Shown here piece after piece: positions 42,293 through 50,812 of a DNA stretch of 64,000 nt. A model generated the notes under the pieces. That model made no database searches. It was not told the origin of the DNA and saw nothing but the letters and a program-made list of their open reading frames with translations. This DNA comes from Pantoea sp. alder81 (GTDB lineage: Bacteria; Pseudomonadota; Gammaproteobacteria; Enterobacterales; Enterobacteriaceae). The position numbers and the translations under genes are program-made. Numbering within the stretch: the stretch's first letter is position 1; each line of letters begins with the position of its first letter. The stretch spans positions 1 to 64,000 of the forward strand of contig NZ_JAIUDA010000013.1 in the NCBI RefSeq assembly GCF_020179835.1, given 5' to 3'.

Positions 42293-43171
42293 CTATCTGT
42301 AGCTGGATTTTAGGTGCATTTTTTTCAGTTTCTCTATGATTGACGGGTCAGTGATTACCAGGGCTGTGAACATCAAATGATGATCGTTATCACTGCTTGT
42401 AAACGGGAAAAGACAGTTTTTCTGGAAACCACAAAACGTATCAGCATGGATATCCTTAACTTTGCCGCCAACATCTCCGATAAAGAAATATCCGTCATGC
42501 CTGTACTTCAGACCTGTATAGGGATCTGTGACGATGCTGTTAGTCGCAGCCTTAACATAAATAACGTCTCCTTTCTCTAATTTTAAAGGGGAATTAGTAC
42601 CATTCTGTAAAGCCATAGTCCGGTACGGAACCAGAAAATAATTGTTAATGCCCAGACCAAAGGGAGCGTCAGTTTTGACATGGTAACTTTTACCATACGC
42701 AGAAAGATCATGATTATGGGTGTTATATTCCGCATCACAGTCGATGTAATAGGGAGGTGCCTGATTAAATGCCCCTGCATGCGTGAGCCTGATTTCCTCT
42801 CCATGAAATGTTGTTTTGATGGAGCCTTCCTGAGCACCCAGGCACCAGTTACGCTTACTGACATTATCCGATATCGGGACACCATTTTTATTTCGGAACG
42901 GGACGCCGTTTTTATCCTGTTCGGGTTGTGTGGTATAAAAGTTAGTCGAATAAAGCTGTATTGTTCTCCCTGTAGAGTCATCCGGGGGAGGCGGAATATC
43001 AAAGGTGTCCTGAAAATTCGGCGTCAGTATACGATATTCCTGATTTCCAATATGTGCAGACGGCATACAGGAACTGACCAGACCAATTATACCCAGCTGC
43101 AGCAATATGCGACCAGTGAATCCTGCAACCTTAAGTTGTCTGCTTTGCATAAACTTATTGATAGGTATCAT
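42293..43171 (-). CDS. Probable lipoprotein with a 3D-like (MltA C-terminal-like) motif
   Basis: A 292-residue protein with a charged N-terminus, a hydrophobic segment and the lipobox VSSC (Cys35), so probably an outer-membrane lipoprotein. The C-terminal half has FLVPYRTMALQN and, near residues 232-248, GDVGGKVKDIHADTFCG. This resembles the 3D double-psi barrel of MltA-type lytic transglycosylases (D-x-G-G-x-I-K-G-x-x-x-D), although only part of the three-Asp pattern is seen; an enzymatic role is therefore unproven. Several Cys pairs could form disulfides. It starts two bases after the stop of the other lipoprotein gene, with no strong ribosome site, so coupling is likely. Its 3' end faces the YobI-like gene. 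Confidence 0.6.
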   Translation of the reverse strand: MIPINKFMQSRQLKVAGFTGRILLQLGIIGLVSSCMPSAHIGNQEYRILTPNFQDTFDIPPPPDDSTGRTIQLYSTNFYTTQPEQDKNGVPFRNKNGVPISDNVSKRNWCLGAQEGSIKTTFHGEEIRLTHAGAFNQAPPYYIDCDAEYNTHNHDLSAYGKSYHVKTDAPFGLGINNYFLVPYRTMALQNGTNSPLKLEKGDVIYVKAATNSIVTDPYTGLKYRHDGYFFIGDVGGKVKDIHADTFCGFQKNCLFPFTSSDNDHHLMFTALVITDPSIIEKLKKMHLKSSYR

Positions 43172-43173
43172 TA

Positions 43174-43974
43174 TTATTTACCCACAGTAGTAGCGGCGCT
43201 TCCGCTTTGCCCGGTATTAGCTGCCAGGACTGCAACTACCGGCGCAGTAGCAGGCGATGATTTACACATTTTTATATTGGTGCGGATCAACTCAGCCAGG
43301 GCCAGAACTGCGACAGGATTACTTGAATCAAAATTTACCTGAGGAGACTCAAGTTTGTTTTTTGCGCTGTTCCGTTCATTAACTGTGGCGGCAATAGAAT
43401 TTAAATCCGGGGCAACCAGATTGACGGCAGCCTGCTCAGATTCAAGTTCGAAAATTAGATCTGATGTTACGCTGTTCAGATAAGGTTTTAAAACTCCAAT
43501 TACTGATGGGGCATTGTTATCATTCATGGCAACTGCCAGTTGTTGCGTAGTTATATCTGTCATTGACCGATAGATACAGTTTAGTTTCTGCCGGGTGGTG
43601 CGATAATTGAGGAGCTGAACATCGTAATTATATCGCTGGCCTGCAGCACCACCGACGACTGAAACCCCACCGGCATAAAGTGCTGTGGTCAGTGCCCCAC
43701 TGGCAGCCGCAATCACTGAGGTGACAGCACCGACCGCACTGATATCATTCAGCGAATATTTTTGTGTCGCCAGTTTTTGCTCTTTCTGCCGTAACTGCAA
43801 CTCGTATATTTTTACCTGATTGGCAGCCATCATATATTTATTGTCAGACTTGCTGGTATATTTATTATATTCTATTTTGATTGAGTCATCATTCTCCGGC
43901 TCCGGAATGGCATTAGGGTAAGGCGAAGTGCATGATACGGACGCAAGGCAGACAACGGCCATTATTGCTCTCAT
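43174..43974 (-). CDS. Probable lipoprotein, unknown family
   Basis: A 266-residue protein with an N-terminal signal MRAIMAVVCLASVSC; Cys15 could be lipidated, though the lipobox (SVSC) is not ideal. A short charged coiled-coil (KIYELQLRQKEQKLATQK) is followed by a Gly/Ala-rich hydrophobic stretch (AVGAVTSVIAAASGALTTAL) that could insert in a membrane. The C-terminal part is helical and ends with low-complexity Ala/Gly/Thr. AGAGGT lies six bases before the chosen ATG; the longer in-frame reading from 44055 has no support. It is the first gene of the two-lipoprotein unit, and the IS30-family element lies just upstream, so its original promoter may be displaced. Confidence 0.6.
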   Translation of the reverse strand: MRAIMAVVCLASVSCTSPYPNAIPEPENDDSIKIEYNKYTSKSDNKYMMAANQVKIYELQLRQKEQKLATQKYSLNDISAVGAVTSVIAAASGALTTALYAGGVSVVGGAAGQRYNYDVQLLNYRTTRQKLNCIYRSMTDITTQQLAVAMNDNNAPSVIGVLKPYLNSVTSDLIFELESEQAAVNLVAPDLNSIAATVNERNSAKNKLESPQVNFDSSNPVAVLALAELIRTNIKMCKSSPATAPVVAVLAANTGQSGSAATTVGK

Positions 43975-44190
43975 ATTGTTACCTCTGCCGGTTGTTATTA
44001 CCCAGAAGGGGGCATATTTAGAGTAATACAGCGCTTCGCTTAAAATGTTGAGCAAGATCGAAATATTGCATTGTACTTTTTCCTAAATGACAGGATGTAT
44101 ACAGCTGATTTGCACTTTTGTCGGGTCATGTCCCTTCGCAATTCCGGACAGGATCGAACAGGCGCTTACGACCTTGTTTTCACTTATCGG

Positions 44191-45443
44191 TATTTCCGCT
44201 TTCAGCTGTGAGTTCAACTGATGGACGCAACACACTTATTGAACCGTTCTGCGGGTGATTCAAATTCTAGCGTTTTTCTCGGTCTTTCGTTGAGCTGTCT
44301 GGCAACGCTGTTTAGTCTCTGCTGACTGTGAACCGATAAGTCAGTTCCCTTTGGAAAATATTGTCTTAGCAACCTGTTCGTATTTTCATTTGAGCCACGT
44401 TGCCAGGGAGATTGAGGATCACAGAAGTAAATCTGGATGTCTGTTGCTACAGTAAACCGGGTGTGGCTGGTCATTTCAGCTCCCCGATCCCAGGTTAATG
44501 TTTTATATAGCTCAACAGGTAATTCCCGAGCTTGTCTGTTGAGTGCAGATATAACCGTTATGGTCTTGTTGTCCCTGATTTTGGCTAACATTACAAAGCG
44601 GGAATGGCGTTCTACGAGGGTGACGATATAGGAGTTTTTCGAGCCCTGGATCAGATCACCTTCCCAGTGACCAGGGATGGCTCTGTCTGAGGCTTCCGGT
44701 GGCCTTTCGCTGATAGGTATCGCATTCGGGATTTTCCCTAATCCTTTCCCTTTAAGTGATGACGTTCGGGATCTACGAACCGCTCTTCCGCTTCTGAGGC
44801 ATTGCTGCAGCTCTTTTTTTAATGCCCCCCGGGTTTGTATAAAAAGCGTTTTATAAATCGTTTCGTGTGACACATGCATTTCCTGATTATCCGGATAACA
44901 GCGTTTCAGCCAACCGGCGATCTGTTCCGGCGACCAGTCCTGATGCATCTTCTCTGCAATGATTTTACACAATGTGGGGCTTTCAATTAGCTTGCAAGGT
45001 TTTGGTCTCAAAGCATTTTCCCACGCAGCAGTATCGGCTTTTGCTGCACGGTATTGCTTGGCACCTCCGTGCCTCCTGACCTCGCGGCTAATCGTTGAGG
45101 GTGCTCTTGATAAGTTGGCAGCGATGTCCCTGATACTGAGTTTTGCTACCAATCCTCTGGATATTTCTTCTCTTTCATCAAGCGTAAGCGCTAATCGATG
45201 CCGCTTTCGAACGGGAGGACGGTAGCCACCTGTCTGGTGGATTGTGGGCATGATAGAAGAATGAAATCTGTCAAACATTCTGGCGATATCATGCAGGGAA
45301 TCACCTTGTTTATATCTATCCCAGATAATCGCCTTCTGCTCTGGCGTGTAGTTAATCCGAGTTCTTCGTTTCATGGCAACGTCCCCCCTTGATTAAGGAT
45401 AGCGTTGCATCGAGCCATTGAACTCACAGCTAAAAGCGGAAAT
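44191..45443 (-). mobile_element. IS30-family insertion sequence, about 1.25 kb
   Basis: Inverted repeats close the element: ATTTCCGCTTTCAGCTGTGA near 44191 and its near-complement ending at 45443, with about 25 of 26 bases paired (one C/T difference). They enclose one IS30-type transposase. End coordinates may be off by one or two bases. It splits the lipoprotein genes from the first Septu operon. Confidence 0.82.
44214..45374 (-). CDS. IS30-family transposase
   Basis: Transposase of 386 residues with the IS30 plan. The N-terminal region has two helix-turn-helix parts (YTPEQKAIIWDRYKQGDSLH and LSIRDIAANLSRAPSTISRE), the second being the classical IS30 DNA-binding block. The DDE core has IPGHWEGDLIQGSKNSYIVT (first Asp), YKTLTWDRGAEM (second Asp) and PWQRGSNENTNRLLRQYFPK (Glu). 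It is intact and fills its element; the stop overlaps the left inverted repeat. Nothing suggests loss of activity. Confidence 0.92.
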   Translation of the reverse strand: MKRRTRINYTPEQKAIIWDRYKQGDSLHDIARMFDRFHSSIMPTIHQTGGYRPPVRKRHRLALTLDEREEISRGLVAKLSIRDIAANLSRAPSTISREVRRHGGAKQYRAAKADTAAWENALRPKPCKLIESPTLCKIIAEKMHQDWSPEQIAGWLKRCYPDNQEMHVSHETIYKTLFIQTRGALKKELQQCLRSGRAVRRSRTSSLKGKGLGKIPNAIPISERPPEASDRAIPGHWEGDLIQGSKNSYIVTLVERHSRFVMLAKIRDNKTITVISALNRQARELPVELYKTLTWDRGAEMTSHTRFTVATDIQIYFCDPQSPWQRGSNENTNRLLRQYFPKGTDLSVHSQQRLNSVARQLNERPRKTLEFESPAERFNKCVASIS

Positions 45444-45495
45444 TCGATGTTCTCCGCATACCTGCCAACCCCTCTCCGGCTATGCCTCAGGGTAT

Positions 45496-46254
45496 TTACA
45501 GGGTGTCGTCTGTGTATTCCTGCAACCGCTGTCTGGCCTGGTGATACGCTGCTGAGTTTTCAAGCAGGTAAGAACAGTATCCGGAAAGCCGTGCCCCGGG
45601 ATGCGTAAGCTGTTCAATCGTGCAAAGCGAATCACTGATTTTAGCAGCTTTATTTTTCATACTGGTGGCGGTGCGTGCAGCATCAAATTCATCCAGTGCT
45701 TCGCGCAGATCCACTTCGAAGATGCGAAAGCTGGCCAGTATGGCTGCTCTGGCCGAGATCAGCCTTTTCCCTGATAGACCGCACACCGCTATGGTCTTTT
45801 CAGCCATGCTATGAAGGACACCTGCTCCAGGCTGGATCATTACGTCCGTGTAGGTAAAGCAGTCGCGGGGATCAAGATCGTAGGGGTTAATAATCGGCTC
45901 TTTCTGCGTGTCATGACTGAGCTTGCTGTTGTTGCATGCCTTACAGCTGTACAGAAGGTTGTTCCACTCAAAGGCTTTGTCCGTATAGAGGGATTTGGGA
46001 TGAAAGTGCTCTACTTCGGCAAATCCGGTCTCAGCAGGTATACCTTCACAGAAGGCACATTTTCCGGATGAGCTATCCCGTAATGCCGTCCTGATCTCCT
46101 CATGCCGGTAAAATTTCAGGGCCGCTTCCTTTTCGGCTTTCGGAATACTTTTGTAATCACCGTATTTCTTTACCAGTTCCATAAGGTTCTGCGTCCAGCC
46201 TTCAGCGTTATCGCACAATATCTTTGGTTCAGAAGGCCTGTTGAGTTTAATCAT
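45496..46254 (-). CDS. ptuB: PtuB, Septu HNH endonuclease (system 1)
   Basis: Effector nuclease of a Septu defence system, 252 residues. The HNH fold shows Cys66 and Cys69 (CAFC), the catalytic motif VEHFHPKS (81-88) and WNNLLYSCKACNNSK (97-111), a Cys-pair version of the family that also includes the HNH partner of retron Ec78. Known family role: cleaves nucleic acid (DNA or tRNA, depending on the system) when released by PtuA. I start at the ATG at 46254, with GGAGG nine bases before it, inside the end of ptuA; the longer reading adds a segment without support. It overlaps ptuA by eight bases in another frame. Downstream is the IS30-family element. Confidence 0.88.
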   Translation of the reverse strand: MIKLNRPSEPKILCDNAEGWTQNLMELVKKYGDYKSIPKAEKEAALKFYRHEEIRTALRDSSSGKCAFCEGIPAETGFAEVEHFHPKSLYTDKAFEWNNLLYSCKACNNSKLSHDTQKEPIINPYDLDPRDCFTYTDVMIQPGAGVLHSMAEKTIAVCGLSGKRLISARAAILASFRIFEVDLREALDEFDAARTATSMKNKAAKISDSLCTIEQLTHPGARLSGYCSYLLENSAAYHQARQRLQEYTDDTL

Positions 46255-47485
46255 CGGCTCTGGCCTCCATACCGGCAATACGGGTTTTCAGCACAATTAA
46301 CACCTCATCTCCCGGATGACTGATGAATTCAAGACGTGCATAATTGTCCTTCAGGGCCGCAAGATTATTTTCTCTGATGCTGTCGTAGCAGGCCCTGACC
46401 AGCTTTTCATAATCCTTGTTATCAAGACTTTCCACGCCCATCAGGTCGGTCAGGATCAAATCGGTGCTCCAGCCTGAATAAGCTTTTTCGGACGGCTGAA
46501 AATCATATTTTTCATCGGGATAAGAAGAGGGAAGCAGAATGATTTCATTTTCCTTCGCCGAGGCCAGCAGGTGCGGCGAGTGGGTCGTCACGATAAACTG
46601 CATATTGGGAAATAACGTCTCGATCCCCTGCCGGACCGTGAGCTGCCATTCCGGGTGCAGGTGGTTGTCCAGCTCGTCAATCACCACCGTCCCGGACGCC
46701 TGGCTGACGATGCGTTCACCTTCCGGCAGGCAGGACTCCACCCATTCAAATATCGCGATAATGATATAAAGCACGGCCTGGAAACCTGAAGATAGCTCTT
46801 CCAGAAAGCATGCTTTATCATAAATTGTGAATATGGGTTCTAAATCGCGCCCTGTTTCCACATAGCCAAACTCGCTGCTGAACGGGCCAATTTTCGGCAG
46901 TGAATTCATTAAGTGTTCCCAGTTTTGTTTTTCTTCTTTTGCCCAGGGTTTATCCACCATAAAATACCGGTTAACAAGCCACTGTTTCACTTCTCTTTCA
47001 TGTTCATTGTAAAGTGAAGAGACTCCGGTTGTGCAATATGCCTCACGGCTTTCCTGTATGCTTTTTTCTTTAATGACCCCACTCAGATTTTTATAGGCTA
47101 TTTTTCTTTGGGCACCTATTATGAGCGGAGGGAGTTTAAATGTTGAAAGCGCATCGTGGACATGTTTAGACTCCCTGCCATCTTCAGATGGGGGTGTAGT
47201 ATATATCCTTATCTGGTCATTCCTGTATGAAACAGACTTTATAAAACCCGGACCTAAGCCCCAACGGTAGTTTTTCCCCGCCTCATTGATATCTATCCAG
47301 TATTCACTGTCTTCTTTATGCCGGGAATATTTTCCATTCCAGTGCATACTGTGCGCGATGGCCGCCAGCACCGATGTTTTACCGCACCCGTTGGGCCCGG
47401 TTATAAAGTTAAATCCTTCGTTAAAGCGGATGTTAATTTCAGGGAAGTGTTTGAGGTTCTTTACGTGAAGTCTTTCAATCGGCAT
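46247..47485 (-). CDS. ptuA: PtuA, Septu ATPase (system 1)
   Basis: ABC/OLD-like ATPase of Septu, 412 residues. Walker A GPNGCGKTS at 30-38, signature-like LSSGF at 231-235, Walker B VVIDE at 267-271 followed by LDNHLHPEW, and the switch THSPH at 301-305. There is no TOPRIM nuclease domain after the ATPase, unlike OLD proteins; instead a conserved block YSGWSTDLILTDLMGVES (336-353) and a helical tail follow, probably the PtuB-binding part. AGGAAG precedes the ATG. PtuA assembles with PtuB and is thought to hold it inactive until nucleotide or phage cues change. A second PtuA with the same end block is encoded at 48874-50061. Confidence 0.9.
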   Translation of the reverse strand: MPIERLHVKNLKHFPEINIRFNEGFNFITGPNGCGKTSVLAAIAHSMHWNGKYSRHKEDSEYWIDINEAGKNYRWGLGPGFIKSVSYRNDQIRIYTTPPSEDGRESKHVHDALSTFKLPPLIIGAQRKIAYKNLSGVIKEKSIQESREAYCTTGVSSLYNEHEREVKQWLVNRYFMVDKPWAKEEKQNWEHLMNSLPKIGPFSSEFGYVETGRDLEPIFTIYDKACFLEELSSGFQAVLYIIIAIFEWVESCLPEGERIVSQASGTVVIDELDNHLHPEWQLTVRQGIETLFPNMQFIVTTHSPHLLASAKENEIILLPSSYPDEKYDFQPSEKAYSGWSTDLILTDLMGVESLDNKDYEKLVRACYDSIRENNLAALKDNYARLEFISHPGDEVLIVLKTRIAGMEARADD

Positions 47486-48130
47486 TTATTTCTTCCTGTT
47501 CATTAAATGCTGCTGTGTCTGAATATACTTTCCCTGCCATAAATACGGCCCCAGTTATCTCCTATCTGTCTGACCGCCTCACCGGCGTCATAACGGAGAA
47601 AAGCCGCAGCCGACAGAATACGCGCCCCTGAGTGTTAACTCCAGTCTGAACCGGTTTACCCGGACGGCTTTGCCGCTCTCTTGTCATCCTCTTCATGCCT
47701 TTCCGGTTTCTGTATTTTCAGGAAAGGCCGCGTCAGGGGGGCGGTTTTCCTGCCACACCCCACGATGTGGTGCCCGGCAGCCCTCTGCGCCTCCACTTTC
47801 AGGCACAAAAGGAACCGCAGCGGATCCTTTCTGCGATCCCCTGTCCAGCTATCTGTTTCCGTTTTATGGGATATAGCGTGAAGCCGGAAATATTGCGATC
47901 GCGGCTCCGCGGATTATTGCGCTGCCTGCGCCGGGATTTTGGGCGAAAATGGGCACATTCAGCACCGACGTCGCTGCGTAAAATCTGCGGAAGAAGCAGG
48001 GCTCCTCCGCCAGCTTTTCACTGTGCTTCCCGTCGACGTTTACGGTTCTTCTTTAATGCTGACCCCCACCAGGCATGCAGCCGGAAGTGCCTGGTTAAAC
48101 GTCGCCAGGCATGTAAGTCAAATCTGAGTA
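47486..48130. other. 645-base spacer between the two Septu operons
   Basis: Open frames here on the plus strand are rich in Arg, Pro and Cys and look non-coding. The DNA is GC-rich and rich in hairpins: CCACACC with GTGGTG near 47750-47775, and CCAGGCA (48069-48075) with TGCCTGG (48088-48094). A structured RNA or the promoter and leader of ptuA1 could lie here. A reverse transcriptase, which would make it a retron, is absent. Confidence 0.45.
48069..48095. repeat. 27-base repeat copy A, downstream of the second Septu operon
   Basis: Begins CCAGGCATGCAG and ends GTGCCTGGT; a related copy lies at 50259-50285 in the same orientation, with 22 of 27 bases equal. This copy folds as a 7-bp hairpin with a 12-base loop, whereas the other copy does not pair fully. 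Confidence 0.5.
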
Positions 48131-48877
48131 TTATTTACTAACGGGAAGCCTGAGCGTAAGCGAATCCTGATGCTGGCATTCATAGTCCGTTATCCAGATA
48201 CTTTGCCTGATCATCTCTGCCCGGATACCAGCATACTCTTCACTTTCATGTAAACTCGTAGCCGAAACCGCCGAAAAAAGCGCATTTTTCTGACACTGCT
48301 TTAGAAGAGCCTTGATAATTTTATTCAGTTCTCTCTTTCTCGCAGAGTTTGGCGAAGAAAGATAATTTTGCAGTTTTATTCCGGCCTCTTCAATTTTCTC
48401 TTCTATAAAGCTGCCAACTTTACACCGTTCAATGACAAAATGTTCGCTGTCATTCAGATTTAACACCTCAACCGTCATCTCACCCAGCGTGTCCCTTCCT
48501 TTGAGTCTGTATGCTTTTATATAAACGTGATCGGCAGGATTATCCACTGCCGGATTAATTATGGGTTCGTCGACAACGTCATGATCGCTTTTGGTTCCGT
48601 TACAGTGACGACACGCCGGCAGCAGGTTTTCCCACTGTATAACTTCGTCCGGATAATCCTTTTTATCCCTGAAGTGATCAATTTCAAGATAGGTGCTTTT
48701 CTGGTTAAGAACGACTTCACAATAGGCGCACTTTTTATTTCCTATACTCAGGCAGGCTTCTTTTACGTCTTTATGTTGCCACACATGCGCGTCATTTTCT
48801 TTAAAAGCACTGGTCAGAGTGGCGACATTATCCGGGGTGAAAAAAAGGGGCGTAAAATTCCTATCAATTTTGATCAC
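48131..48877 (-). CDS. ptuB: PtuB-like HNH endonuclease (Septu system 2)
   Basis: HNH nuclease of 248 residues, the partner of the adjacent ATPase. Cys50 and Cys53 (CAYC), the motif EIDHFRDKK (65-73) and WENLLPACRHCNGTK (82-96) reproduce the PtuB plan. Here the loop after the catalytic His reads FRDKK rather than FHPKS, and the Cys-pair spacing is the same as in system 1. It starts with GTG (48877-48875), overlapping the ptuA stop as GTGA. The middle and C-terminal parts share little with the first PtuB, so the two modules are old relatives rather than a fresh duplication. No terminator is evident after it, and a 27-base repeat lies 36 bases downstream. Confidence 0.85.
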   Translation of the reverse strand: MIKIDRNFTPLFFTPDNVATLTSAFKENDAHVWQHKDVKEACLSIGNKKCAYCEVVLNQKSTYLEIDHFRDKKDYPDEVIQWENLLPACRHCNGTKSDHDVVDEPIINPAVDNPADHVYIKAYRLKGRDTLGEMTVEVLNLNDSEHFVIERCKVGSFIEEKIEEAGIKLQNYLSSPNSARKRELNKIIKALLKQCQKNALFSAVSATSLHESEEYAGIRAEMIRQSIWITDYECQHQDSLTLRLPVSK

Positions 48878-50061
48878 GCGTCTTCCCCGCTGTCTAGAAG
48901 CATGTCCAGGCTCATGCTCAGGGATTTACGTAGTACATTTTTAGGATGCAAAATCTTATCAAGATACGCATAAGACGAGCGGGCATTTTCACCGTCTTCC
49001 GCATCAATATAACCGTAAAATTCTGCCAACTTCTGCTCCAGTTCCCTGCTGAGAGTGCTTTCCATCCCCATGACGTCTCGCAGCACCTCATCGACTGTCC
49101 ATCCCGTATAACCATACTCTCCACCAAGCTGGCTTCTCACGCGTGTTTCCCCATCTCCGGCCTGTTCAAGGGCGATGATTTGATCGGGTTTGCCATTCTG
49201 TACAACGTGGGGACTGTGCGTGGTGACAATAAACTGGGCCTGAGGAAAAAGGGTGGTCAGTACCTCTGTGATCTTTCCCTGCCATTCCGGATGAAGATGC
49301 ATCTCCACCTCATCAATGAGGACGATGCCGTCAAACTCCTCAGCATAAAGATCCTCATCAGTAAAACGAAGTTCTATCTCCTTTATGATGCCAATAATAA
49401 TCGCCAGGCAGGATTTAAACCCCGAGGAAAGGTATTCGTACCAGATAACCCCGTTAGGGGTGTTAACAAATATATCGAAGTTTCTGCCATCAATATGACT
49501 GAAGCTGTAATCTGCGTTCAGTACGTTAATGCTGGATAGCGCCAGTTCCAGATTCCGTTTAGAATTTTCGGTGAAAAAGTTTTTTGTTGAGTCTTCGAGC
49601 AAATAACGTTTACCGAGCCATCCCTTGAGGTCATGCAATAAAACGCCTCTGTTATTCTGTACTGAGACATCATGCTCACTCCGTAGTGGGTCCGTTCCAA
49701 TATGCTCCAGCCGGCTGTAAGGCAGATGACGTTCTGTACCGAACCTTATCAGATAGCGAATATTAAGATCTTGCTGGTAATTTCCCGTTTGTTCAAGGGG
49801 GGCAAAGGTGCTGGCCGAGCCCATAAAAGAGTGTCTTCCGGACGGCAGTTCCACGTGAAGGTTAATTATTCCGTCCGCGCTGCTGCGAATATTTTTTTTA
49901 ATATCCGATCCGTTTCGGGTAAACAAAAAACTGATGGACTCAAGAATGGTCGACTTTCCAATGCCGTTCGGACCACAGATGATATTCATACCATGAGTGA
50001 AATTCACGCCCAGTCTTTTAATTCCACCGATGTGATTTATTTCCGCTGCCATTATTTTCAT
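48874..50061 (-). CDS. ptuA: PtuA-like ATPase (Septu system 2)
   Basis: ATPase of 395 residues. Walker A GPNGIGKS at 30-37, LSSGF at 211-215, Walker B VLIDE at 247-251 with MHLHPEW, and THSPH at 281-285. The end block YTGWTVDEVLRDVMGMES (318-335) matches position for position the block in system 1, which marks both as one family. I start at the ATG at 50061 (AAGGAA seven bases before); the longer frame from 50190 carries an unlikely basic extension. It overlaps ptuB by GTGA. It lacks a TOPRIM domain. The operon is upstream of system 1 on the same strand and has its own leader. Confidence 0.87.
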   Translation of the reverse strand: MKIMAAEINHIGGIKRLGVNFTHGMNIICGPNGIGKSTILESISFLFTRNGSDIKKNIRSSADGIINLHVELPSGRHSFMGSASTFAPLEQTGNYQQDLNIRYLIRFGTERHLPYSRLEHIGTDPLRSEHDVSVQNNRGVLLHDLKGWLGKRYLLEDSTKNFFTENSKRNLELALSSINVLNADYSFSHIDGRNFDIFVNTPNGVIWYEYLSSGFKSCLAIIIGIIKEIELRFTDEDLYAEEFDGIVLIDEVEMHLHPEWQGKITEVLTTLFPQAQFIVTTHSPHVVQNGKPDQIIALEQAGDGETRVRSQLGGEYGYTGWTVDEVLRDVMGMESTLSRELEQKLAEFYGYIDAEDGENARSSYAYLDKILHPKNVLRKSLSMSLDMLLDSGEDA

Positions 50062-50551
50062 GTTTGTTCCTTCAATAGTTCTTGTGACGTTCAGCCTGAT
50101 TGGGCACGACGGCGCCGGGAAGATGCCGTTTTGGCTATGACTAATTTTTGTTCGTCGGGGTTTGCGGGATCCTGCGAAAAGGTGAGTCACTGTTGTACCA
50201 GATGAAGGGCTCGCAGAAAAGTAACCGTATGCGCGCTTAACCGATTATCGGTTGCCAGCCAGACATGCAGACAGAAGTACCTGGTACTATCGCTGCGGGG
50301 TCTTTTTCAGTAAAATGAAATTTATATCAATTGCTTACATCACGTTATGTACCGAAATCACCGCCGATCGCCCCGCTTTTTATTTCGCGCCGTCCAGGTT
50401 ATTCTCCGTATACGGGATAAAAGCCGGAAAACCGATCCGGAACGGATCCCAGGCGGATCGATTTAATGTGCCTGACTTGCTCCCGCCGAACTCGATGAGT
50501 CGCCAAATTTGCAGTTTTCAACATAACATCCGAAATGAGAACTCATCAATA
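50062..50551. other. 490-base gene-free region upstream of the second ptuA
   Basis: Holds the promoter for the second Septu operon. Frames in it (for example 50252-50581 on the plus strand) look non-coding. The only structure noted is the second copy of the 27-base repeat at 50259-50285. Confidence 0.45.
50259..50285. repeat. 27-base repeat copy B, upstream of the second Septu operon
   Basis: Begins CCAGACATGCAG and ends GTACCTGGT, in the same orientation as the copy at 48069-48095. Together the copies bracket the ptuA2-ptuB2 operon. Confidence 0.5.
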
Positions 50552-50812
50552 TCACCAAATAGATACAGGCTGTGGTTTTAAATAATTGATATGCAGCCAA
50601 ACATCCCATTTATCGAATGGGTCTACGTTGCCGCTCCCTGCGTAGAGATATCGCTGAGGATTATTCGTCATTCTTCCTTTCAAAACAGCATGGAATCTGA
50701 ATTTCTCATATTTCCCCGTTACAGGATTTTGTACGTCAATATGGGTGCTACTGCGTGGCGCTTTCGTGATAAAGGGTTTCTGTCCTTCTCTGAAAATGAT
50801 GCAATCGTCCAT
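50552..50812 (-). CDS. Unknown 86-residue protein with strong ribosome site
   Basis: A small protein starting MDDCIIFREGQKPFITKAPR and ending PQPVSIW. AGGAGG lies just before the ATG at 50812, the best ribosome site of the island, which supports a real gene. No family is recognised. It has one Cys, is basic and aromatic (NNPQRYLYAGSG, DKWDVWLHINYL), and shows no signal or membrane segment. The upstream region is AT-rich and suits a promoter. It lies about 490 bases upstream of ptuA2 on the same strand, so it could be co-transcribed with the Septu genes as an accessory factor, or be an unrelated small gene. Confidence 0.6.
   Translation of the reverse strand: MDDCIIFREGQKPFITKAPRSSTHIDVQNPVTGKYEKFRFHAVLKGRMTNNPQRYLYAGSGNVDPFDKWDVWLHINYLKPQPVSIW

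Noticed and set aside
47695..48141. A 148-codon plus-strand frame between the Septu operons
   Set aside because: Arg, Pro and Cys-rich, no start signal, and overlaps other equally open frames; looks like GC-rich non-coding DNA.
45496..50061. A retron with PtuAB effectors
   Set aside because: No reverse transcriptase gene lies anywhere in the window, so the modules are called plain Septu.
46247..50061. OLD-family (Gabija-like) nucleases for the two ATPases
   Set aside because: No TOPRIM domain follows the ATPase in either protein, and each has a PtuB-type HNH partner instead.
50252..50581. A 109-codon plus-strand frame upstream of the second ptuA
   Set aside because: No ribosome site, no domain, and it overlaps the well-supported 86-residue gene at its end.
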